Below, piece after piece: positions 1 through 5,589 of a stretch of DNA of 5,589 bases. Origin of the DNA: Acidimicrobiaceae bacterium. GTDB lineage: Bacteria; Actinomycetota; Acidimicrobiia; Acidimicrobiales; MedAcidi-G1. The notes below the pieces were generated by a model. The model searched no databases. It saw only the letters and a list, made by a program, of their open reading frames with translations, and was not told the origin of the DNA. Each line of letters opens with the position of its first letter. Position 1 is the first letter of the stretch. The translations under genes and the position numbers were made by a program. The stretch is from positions 14,341 through 19,929 of the forward strand of contig PATJ01000025.1 in assembly GCA_002713545.1 (NCBI GenBank). The letters are read 5' to 3'.

Positions 1-96
1 GTTTGCGCTGGAAAAATTTGTGAACCATCAGTATCAGAAACTCACAATTTAGATTATATGGATCCTTCAGAAGCACTTTTCTTATCTTTAAACTAG
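1..96 (+). CDS. Possible 3' end of a convergent gene (uncertain)
   Basis: Plus-strand frame 1 is open from the left edge for 31 codons and stops at TAG 94-96. That stop shares the palindrome CTAG with the stop of the MttB-like gene on the other strand, a 4-base tail-to-tail overlap. The visible peptide ends DPSEALFLSLN. Only 5 of the 31 codons end in G or C, which fits low-GC coding sequence, but a 31-codon open run can occur by chance. A rival reading is frame 2, which encodes a peptide ending VNHQYQKLTI and stops at 50-52. I recognise no family. No good terminator hairpin with a T-run is visible here on either strand. Confidence 0.3.
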   Translation, partial: VCAGKICEPSVSETHNLDYMDPSEALFLSLN

Positions 97-1646
97 TTTT
101 CAAAGTCCAGATGTATAGGGAACATTTCACGTATGAGCGAGTCTGAATCAGGCGAGATATGCGTCGGAAGCGAACCTTCTAATATTTTCCTAACTACTTT
201 ATTAGCGCGTTGACGAACATCTAAAGAACCTGCATCTTTCCAATCATCAGGGCTTTGACGGTCACCAACTAGGGGGTAAAAGTATTCAGTTTGCATCACA
301 TCGAGAGTCTGAGCATGACCTAAAAAATGGCCAGGTCCGTTAATAACTTCTTTTATCACTTCAGTAGCAACAGAATCATCATTAACTTCAATGCCACGGA
401 CCGTCCGAGCTATTGAACCAAGCATGTCATTATCAATAACCAATGCTTCCAACGAGCAAGACAGCAAAGAAGCTAGCATCCCAGCTGATTCAAAAACTAT
501 GTTTGCTCCTGCCTGGGCGGCAAGTGTAACTGTGGTTCCTTTTTCATGCCCCGCTTGATTGTCAGGCAACTTTGAATCTGCCATTCCCGCAGCAACACCA
601 GAAGGAAGACCAATCCAATTGACAAGTTGAGCTGCTGCAGAATTAAGAATTGCTTCTTCGCCAGAACCTCCTGACATAGCTCCTGTTCTCAAATCGGAAA
701 CAAACGGCCACATGCCCATAGTGCATGGATGCCCAGGAGACATTAAATTCACACAAGTTAAGGCAGCAAGACACTCTGTAAGTGCTTGAGTTAATGAGCC
801 GGCAAGCGTCGCTGGTGAAGTAGCACCTGCTTGTCCAGCAGAAAGTAAATTAATCGGCATTCCAACCCGCACCTGCTCAGCCATGCAAAAAGTCGACTCT
901 TCAGCAAATCTTAAAGGTGGAACAACGAAAGTATTATTAGCGATGCAAAAAGGACGTTTGCGAAACTCATCCGAGTCAGGATTGCCCGTAAGGGCAATAT
1001 TGAACATTCGAACTATATCGTGAACATGATCAGGATGGAAAAAAGATGTACCAATTGGTTTGGTGGTGCTACTCATGGCAGCATATGCAGTATTGAAATC
1101 TAAATCTTTAGAAGATTCCATATCACGTGCGACAACGGTTCTAACGTACATATGAATATTGTCTGATTTATCGATTATTCGACCAATATTAAAAATATCT
1201 TTAAGTTGGCTGTCTCGGAAAGTAGAGGTTTCGTGATCGAGCATGAGAACAGCAGCGCCACCAGTTGAAAAATGAACTCGATTACCCCCTATCTCAAGAT
1301 TATGTTTTTCATCAAAACCAAAAAGTGTGAATTCCTTGGCAGCTGCATCTATCATCGAACGAACTAGTTCTCTAGGAAACAGAAGACGTTCGTCAGAAGT
1401 GAAAGTTCCTCCATTTGAAGTGACTAAGTCTATGAATTCAGGAATTGCTTGCGCCATTCCAACTTCTTCAAGCAGTCCAAGTGCAGAATTAAAAATTTTT
1501 TCCATTTGAGAAACACTAAGCGGTTGAAATGAACCACCCGGTAAACCAGGTTGAACAGGTCTTGATTCCGGCGGCGGTGGTGCTGAACGTTTAGCTATTC
1601 GAGCGCTACGACCTCCAGATCTTTTGGCAAGAGTTTCTTCGTTCAT
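93..1646 (-). CDS. Trimethylamine methyltransferase (MttB/COG5598) family protein, non-pyrrolysine type
   Basis: This is a complete 517-residue protein of the MttB superfamily, whose members move a methyl group from a tertiary or quaternary amine to a cobalamin-bound corrinoid protein. An Arg-rich N-terminus (residues 9-20) leads into GGSFQPLS, as in many proteobacterial homologues. Next come a barrel with TKPIGTSFFHPDH (195-207), DLRTGAMSGGSGEEAIL (318-334) and GMADSKLPDNQAGHE (354-368), and a conserved end with GHFLGHAQTLDVMQTEYFYP (439-458) and DRQSPDDWKDAG (462-473). There is no in-frame amber codon before the terminal TAG, so it is not a pyrrolysine-containing trimethylamine methyltransferase. 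Characterised non-pyrrolysine members include glycine betaine methyltransferase (MtgB). Two demethylating dehydrogenases directly upstream favour glycine betaine or a related methylamine as substrate, but that is inference. No corrinoid protein, reactivase or second methyltransferase is in view. The ATG abuts the preceding TAA, and an AAGAAGG ribosome site lies inside the preceding gene's last codons. Confidence 0.92.
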   Translation of the reverse strand: MNEETLAKRSGGRSARIAKRSAPPPPESRPVQPGLPGGSFQPLSVSQMEKIFNSALGLLEEVGMAQAIPEFIDLVTSNGGTFTSDERLLFPRELVRSMIDAAAKEFTLFGFDEKHNLEIGGNRVHFSTGGAAVLMLDHETSTFRDSQLKDIFNIGRIIDKSDNIHMYVRTVVARDMESSKDLDFNTAYAAMSSTTKPIGTSFFHPDHVHDIVRMFNIALTGNPDSDEFRKRPFCIANNTFVVPPLRFAEESTFCMAEQVRVGMPINLLSAGQAGATSPATLAGSLTQALTECLAALTCVNLMSPGHPCTMGMWPFVSDLRTGAMSGGSGEEAILNSAAAQLVNWIGLPSGVAAGMADSKLPDNQAGHEKGTTVTLAAQAGANIVFESAGMLASLLSCSLEALVIDNDMLGSIARTVRGIEVNDDSVATEVIKEVINGPGHFLGHAQTLDVMQTEYFYPLVGDRQSPDDWKDAGSLDVRQRANKVVRKILEGSLPTHISPDSDSLIREMFPIHLDFEN

Positions 1647-4058
1647 TTACCTTCTTATTTTTTCATTAAATGGATCAAAGATTGGATCTTCGAGAACAGT
1701 AGCACGGCATCTTTCGTTCATGATTTCAATTTCAAAAACAGATCCAGGGGACTCTAACTCTGGCGAAACATATGCAAAAGCTACACTTTTATTTACGGTA
1801 TGACTCCATGTGCCACTAGTGGTCAAACCAATTAAATTATCTCCAACGAAAACAGGTTCATTTCCGCGACAATCAGTGTCGTTTGTTTCAACTTCACAGT
1901 AGACGAGTACCATGTCAAGTTTTTCTGATTGCTTTTTAGTTACTGCATCGGATCCAATAAAATTACGAGAAAGATCAACAAATCTTTCCAATCGCGCTTC
2001 GACGGGTGTGATTTCAGTAGTCAACTCTGAGCCCCACGCCTTATAAGCCTTTTCTATTCTCATAGAATTCATTGCATAAGATCCATAATGACCTAAATCA
2101 TATGCCGCTCCCGAATCTATTAAAGAAGTATAAAGATCAATCATTTGTTCTATTGGATGATGTAATTCCCATCCAAGCTCACCGACATAACTAACTCTGA
2201 GAGCCCTACAAGGAACTCCAGCGATTTCAATTTCTTGACCAGTCAACCAAGGAAAAGACTCGTTAGAAAGATCTGCCGATGTTAGTGGTTGAAGTAGATC
2301 ACGTGCCAATGGTCCACTAACAGCGAGAATCGCTAGTTCGTCGGTAACATCACGAATTAGAACCTCTTCCTCTTCTTCAACATGTTGATTGAGCCAATCC
2401 AAATCATGAAGTTCCCCCATAATCGAACTATTCAAATAAAATCGTTCGGGATTTAATTTAGTAATAGTCATTTCACACTCGATTCCACCAAGAGGGGTAA
2501 GCATGTGAGTTAAACGTATTCCACCATTACTAGAAGGAAGTTTGTTAGCTGATAGCCGATCTAATAAATTTGAAGCGTCTCTCCCTGATACCTCAATTTT
2601 TGTAAAAGCTGTCAGATCTGCAATACCAACATTTTCACGAACATTCTTACACTCTTGACCTACAATCTCAAAAGCATTTGAGCGTCTAAATGAATGATTT
2701 TCAGGAATACCAAAATACTGTGGTCTTTCCCATCCAAAAATTTCCATCCATTGTGCATCTAAGTCATCAAATTTTTCATATACCGGAGTTTTTTTAATAG
2801 GTCTACCAGCAAAACGCTGCTCTCCAGGAAGTCGAACTTGATACATTTCATGGAATTCATCAATAGCTTTAGCGCTCGCATAGTCACCTTTTGGATATGT
2901 ATGCGGACCGAATCTCCTCGGATCCATTTCAGCAACATTTATTTCTGTTTGACCATGGACCATCCACTGGGCTAAATATTTGCCCGCCCCTGGCCCTTGG
3001 GTCACTCCAATAGAAGCACCGGCGCAAACCCAGTAATTTCTAAGTCCAGGAGCTGGCCCCATAAGATATCCGGAGTCTGGAGTATGAGTAATTGGACCAG
3101 AAACAGTTGTATGTATACCAGCTTCAGCAAAAACAGGGATTCTTTTGGCTGCAAGTTCCAGCCAAGGCAACAAGACATCATGATTCGGCGGTGTTAGATA
3201 GAAGTGAAGATCCCAGTCAATTCCGTCAACTCCATAGAGTTCAGCTCCTTCTCGTTCATAGGGTCCTACTATAAGACCATCTATTTCTCTCCTGTAATAA
3301 CAGGAAGCTCTTGGATCTCGGATAACTGGCAAGTCGAAATCTAACTCTGCGACTTCCGGAATAGCTTCAGTGACTAAATACTGGTGAATCACGGAAACTA
3401 TAGGAACCTCATAGCCGACCATTTTCCCCAACTGCGGGGCATAGCAACCTGCAGCGTTCACGACATGTTCGGCTATGACTGAACCTTTGTTGGTTACCAC
3501 ATTCCATCTTCCGTCGGGTAAAAGATTCATGTCAGTTACTAGGGTATGACGCGCTACTTCCGCCCCTAGTTGACGGGCACCTTTTGCCATTGCATTAGTT
3601 GAGCTAGTTGGATCGCTCCAACCATCATTTGGTGTCCAAAATCCAAGTTTTACGTCACTTACGTCTAGTAAGGGATGATGATCGAGGATTTCAGATGGTG
3701 AAATAAGATGACTCTCAACTCCAACCAGATTGAGCATTCCGTTTACGTAACGGAACCAGTCCACTTCATTTTCAGATAAGGCTAAGCGAATTGCTCCCGT
3801 TGAATGCCAGCCTGCACTTAGTCCAGTTTCTTCTTCGAGTTCTGCGTACAGTTTTGGAGCTGTTGCGTGCACCTTCGCCATATTTAGACTTCCAATAAAA
3901 TGTGGTACAAGTCCAGCTGCATGCCAAGTTGAGCCTGAAGTCAGCTCTCCTTTTTCAATAAGTAAGATGTCACTCCAGCCTTCGTGTGCCAGGTGATACA
4001 AAAGTCCAGCTCCCATAGCGCCGCCGCCGATAACTATGGCTTGATACTCTTCTTTCAT
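1647..4058 (-). CDS. FAD-dependent oxidoreductase with GcvT domains, dimethylglycine dehydrogenase-like
   Basis: This is a complete 803-residue flavoenzyme, the usual length for the bacterial family and probably cytoplasmic, as no signal peptide is seen. The likely reaction is dimethylglycine to sarcosine, yielding methylene-THF. The N-terminal FAD domain (about 1-370) has the GxGxxG fold at 11-16, ribose-binding Glu35, and STWHAAGL with His46, the position of the covalent flavin link in dimethylglycine dehydrogenase. His225 and the Tyr254-Tyr255 pair match conserved active-site positions of the family, as I recall them. The motifs SGPITHTPD (320-328), RNYWV (340-344), GKYLAQWMVHG (359-369) and DPRRFG (379-384) are dimethylglycine dehydrogenase-like. 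After an FAO-type linker (about 370-455) come the GcvT domain, with ECKNVRENVGI (469-479), Glu529 at the folate-site acidic position and SYVGELGWEL (623-632), and a C-terminal barrel (about 712-803). The ATG has a good AGGA site 8 bases upstream. Other N-methyl amino acid substrates remain possible. Confidence 0.93.
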   Translation of the reverse strand: MKEEYQAIVIGGGAMGAGLLYHLAHEGWSDILLIEKGELTSGSTWHAAGLVPHFIGSLNMAKVHATAPKLYAELEEETGLSAGWHSTGAIRLALSENEVDWFRYVNGMLNLVGVESHLISPSEILDHHPLLDVSDVKLGFWTPNDGWSDPTSSTNAMAKGARQLGAEVARHTLVTDMNLLPDGRWNVVTNKGSVIAEHVVNAAGCYAPQLGKMVGYEVPIVSVIHQYLVTEAIPEVAELDFDLPVIRDPRASCYYRREIDGLIVGPYEREGAELYGVDGIDWDLHFYLTPPNHDVLLPWLELAAKRIPVFAEAGIHTTVSGPITHTPDSGYLMGPAPGLRNYWVCAGASIGVTQGPGAGKYLAQWMVHGQTEINVAEMDPRRFGPHTYPKGDYASAKAIDEFHEMYQVRLPGEQRFAGRPIKKTPVYEKFDDLDAQWMEIFGWERPQYFGIPENHSFRRSNAFEIVGQECKNVRENVGIADLTAFTKIEVSGRDASNLLDRLSANKLPSSNGGIRLTHMLTPLGGIECEMTITKLNPERFYLNSSIMGELHDLDWLNQHVEEEEEVLIRDVTDELAILAVSGPLARDLLQPLTSADLSNESFPWLTGQEIEIAGVPCRALRVSYVGELGWELHHPIEQMIDLYTSLIDSGAAYDLGHYGSYAMNSMRIEKAYKAWGSELTTEITPVEARLERFVDLSRNFIGSDAVTKKQSEKLDMVLVYCEVETNDTDCRGNEPVFVGDNLIGLTTSGTWSHTVNKSVAFAYVSPELESPGSVFEIEIMNERCRATVLEDPIFDPFNEKIRR
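1650..1656 (-). promoter_or_regulatory. Ribosome binding site for the MttB-like gene, embedded in the upstream gene's end
   Basis: The minus strand reads AAGAAGG-TAA-ATG. The purine-rich AAGAAGG forms part of the last codons (Lys-Ile-Arg-Arg) of the upstream dehydrogenase, and the TAA of that gene is the whole spacer. With only 3 bases between GG and ATG, the spacing is short. The arrangement suggests that a ribosome finishing the upstream gene restarts here, so that the two proteins are translationally coupled. Confidence 0.6.
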
Positions 4059-4066
4059 TTTTAATT

Positions 4067-4070
4067 TCCT
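4067..4070 (-). promoter_or_regulatory. Ribosome binding site for the dimethylglycine dehydrogenase-like gene
   Basis: On the minus strand the 28-base gap (4059-4086) reads TTAGGAAATTAAAA before the ATG. AGGA sits 8 bases from the start codon, an ordinary Shine-Dalgarno distance, and it supports the start at 4058. The gap has room for neither a terminator hairpin nor an obvious promoter, so the two dehydrogenase genes are probably cotranscribed. Confidence 0.7.
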
Positions 4071-4086
4071 AAGTTTTCAGTTTGTT

Positions 4087-5589
4087 TTACAAGCGAATTT
4101 TTTCTTTAGTTGGATCATAGAAACTTTTTATAGAGGGAGTTACTTTTAAACGACGAGTTGCCACTTCAATTTCCCATGTTCCTGAATCAATCCAAGATTG
4201 GGTAACACCATCTTTATTATGGGCATATCCCATAGTAAGACATCGGTCTTCTGTGTAACTCCACATTCCTCCAGTCGATGTTCCTATGAGCTCCCCGTCG
4301 CGGAAAATGGGATCGTCGTGATAGGTCAAGATTTCCTGATCTTCAATTCTGAATTGGAGTAGCTTTTTTGTTCTAACCTGGCCCCGCTGACTGATTAGAG
4401 GGCCTTTCCCAACGAATCCATTTGGCTTATCCCAAGCCACAGCAAAACTTAATCCGGCTTCAAGAGGAGTATCCATAGCTGTAATGTCATGACCCCAATG
4501 TCTATAACCTGATTCCAGCCTTAGAGAGTTCATAGCATGGTAACCAGCTAGACCAATTTCGTAGGCTCTGCCTGATAGCAAAATTTCTTCAAAAACATTT
4601 ACGGCGTTGATTGTCGGAATGTATAGCTCCCAGCCAAGTTCACCTACATAACTCATCCGTAGAGCTTGACAATCAATACCAGCAATTTTTAAAGGTTTTA
4701 TAGATCCAAAAGAGAAGCTTTCATTTGATAAGTCAATAGAAGAAATAGGACTCAAAGTCTTTCTTGCATTAGGTCCCATAACTCCAATTACCGAAAAATC
4801 TTCAGTAATGTCTTCAATTTTTAAAGATTTTTCCTTACCGGCTCGTGTCAACCATGCAAGGTCTTTAGTTTGAGAAGCAGCAGAGGTAATAACCCAAAAT
4901 TTGTTTTCTTCAATTCTATTTACAGTTAAATCAGCTTCGATTCCACCACGATTGTTGAGCCATTGGGTGTAAACCCCGCGACCAGGTTCAACATCTATTT
5001 CATTCGCACTAATTGAATTTAAAACTTCTAACGCCTCAGTTCCTGTTACAGAGAATTTCGCAAAAGAACTTTGATCAAAAACCCCAACAGCCTCTCTAAC
5101 TGTTTTACATTCAGCAAGCATATTTGTGTGCCAGTTTTGTTTCCCGTAAGAGTACTCATACACACGGTCTTGTCCTTTTTTCGCATACCAGTTAGGACGC
5201 TCCCAGCCTGCCGTTTCACCGAATACTGCACCTTCTGAATCCAAATGATCGTGAAGAGCGCTGGTTCGTATACCTCTTGCTGATTCGTATTGTCTGAAAG
5301 GCCAATGCATTGCATATAGAAGTCCGAGCGATTCTGAAATACGATCTTCAAGGTAAGAAAGGTCGCTTTGAAAGCTAGATGCACGCGAAATATCTACAGC
5401 CGTTAAATCCATGGGTGCTTGCCCATCAATTATCCAGTCTGCAAGAACCCAGCCAACACCACCAGCACTTTGAATGCCGACCGAGTTGAAACCTGATGCA
5501 ACAAAACATTTTTCAACTTCAGGCGATTCTCCTAAATAGAAAGTTCCGTCAGGTGTAAAAGCTTCTGGTCCATTAAAAAAAAGTTGAAT
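4087..5589 (-). CDS. FAD-dependent oxidoreductase with GcvT domains, sarcosine dehydrogenase-like (5' end off window)
   Basis: This is the C-terminal 500 residues of a two-part flavoenzyme that oxidatively demethylates an N-methyl amine and hands the one-carbon unit to tetrahydrofolate. The frame is open from the right edge to TAA at 4087-4089. The Met at 5412 is internal, because the 59 codons before it encode the end of the FAD (DAO-type) domain: FFNGPEAFTPDG, then GFNSVGIQSAGG and ADWIIDG. In visible numbering there follow a linker with GAVFGETAGWERPNW (about 120-134), the GcvT domain (about 150-395) with GGIEADLTV (Asp220, at the folate-site acidic position of T-protein) and SYVGELGWEL (313-322), and the GcvT C-terminal barrel (about 400-500) ending EKIRL. 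The NGPExFTPDG and GAVFxExxGWERPxW motifs resemble sarcosine dehydrogenase more than dimethylglycine dehydrogenase, from memory of the families. Roughly 310 N-terminal residues, including the dinucleotide fold, are missing from view, so substrate and flavin attachment cannot be judged. It lies 28 bp upstream of a paralogue in the same orientation. Confidence 0.93.
   Translation of the reverse strand: MQLFFNGPEAFTPDGTFYLGESPEVEKCFVASGFNSVGIQSAGGVGWVLADWIIDGQAPMDLTAVDISRASSFQSDLSYLEDRISESLGLLYAMHWPFRQYESARGIRTSALHDHLDSEGAVFGETAGWERPNWYAKKGQDRVYEYSYGKQNWHTNMLAECKTVREAVGVFDQSSFAKFSVTGTEALEVLNSISANEIDVEPGRGVYTQWLNNRGGIEADLTVNRIEENKFWVITSAASQTKDLAWLTRAGKEKSLKIEDITEDFSVIGVMGPNARKTLSPISSIDLSNESFSFGSIKPLKIAGIDCQALRMSYVGELGWELYIPTINAVNVFEEILLSGRAYEIGLAGYHAMNSLRLESGYRHWGHDITAMDTPLEAGLSFAVAWDKPNGFVGKGPLISQRGQVRTKKLLQFRIEDQEILTYHDDPIFRDGELIGTSTGGMWSYTEDRCLTMGYAHNKDGVTQSWIDSGTWEIEVATRRLKVTPSIKSFYDPTKEKIRL

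Noticed and set aside
66..74. Short inverted repeat CTTCAGAAG downstream of the MttB-like gene, considered as a terminator.
   Set aside because: The arms are 4 bases around a single-base centre, too tight to form a hairpin, and no T-run follows in the transcribed direction.
93..95. Amber TAG ending an MttB-family gene, which could hint at pyrrolysine decoding.
   Set aside because: The TAG follows a full-length C-terminus. Reading through adds only about 13 unremarkable residues before TAA at 54-56. Pyrrolysine in true MttB is internal, and no internal TAG exists here.
1327..1509. Plus-strand open frame of 60 codons.
   Set aside because: It lies wholly inside the MttB-like gene on the opposite strand, resembles no protein family I know, and is best explained as a shadow frame.
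2997..3274. Two overlapping plus-strand open frames (2997-3197 and 3092-3274).
   Set aside because: Both are antisense to the conserved FAD domain of the dimethylglycine dehydrogenase-like gene and show no family-like motifs.
5046..5384. Minus-strand open frame of 112 codons overlapping the rightmost gene.
   Set aside because: It is an alternative frame of the sarcosine dehydrogenase-like gene, whose own frame carries conserved motifs throughout this stretch.

Overview
All confidently called genes in this window lie on the minus strand and read right to left. They look like one transcription unit of three genes: a FAD/GcvT-domain dehydrogenase cut by the right edge (4087-5589), a complete FAD/GcvT-domain dehydrogenase (1647-4058), and a complete MttB/COG5598-family methyltransferase (93-1646). 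Spacing is 28 bp and then 0 bp. The operon's promoter and first bases are off the right side of the window. The left 92 bases hold no clear terminator, but may carry the tail of a convergent plus-strand gene.

The three products fit a stepwise N-demethylation route. The MttB-family protein lacks pyrrolysine, as glycine betaine methyltransferases do, and could turn glycine betaine or another quaternary or tertiary methylamine into dimethylglycine. The complete oxidoreductase has motifs close to dimethylglycine dehydrogenase. The partial one has motifs close to sarcosine dehydrogenase. Together they would give glycine betaine -> dimethylglycine -> sarcosine -> glycine, with the two oxidative methyl groups passed to tetrahydrofolate as methylene-THF. 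Family membership is read from the sequence. The exact substrates and the pathway are inferred.

The DNA is roughly 40% GC by spot counts, densely packed, with A/T-rich third codon positions. Low GC, tight packing, and an MttB-like gene next to FAD/GcvT dehydrogenases suggest a marine-type bacterium, perhaps an alphaproteobacterium. There is no rRNA or other marker gene to settle this. No tRNA, CRISPR array, insertion sequence or large repeat was seen.

Two structural points stand out. The methyltransferase starts directly after, and in the same reading frame as, the TAA of the dehydrogenase before it. The rightmost gene has an internal methionine at 5412 that could be mistaken for its start, but coding continues upstream to the window edge.
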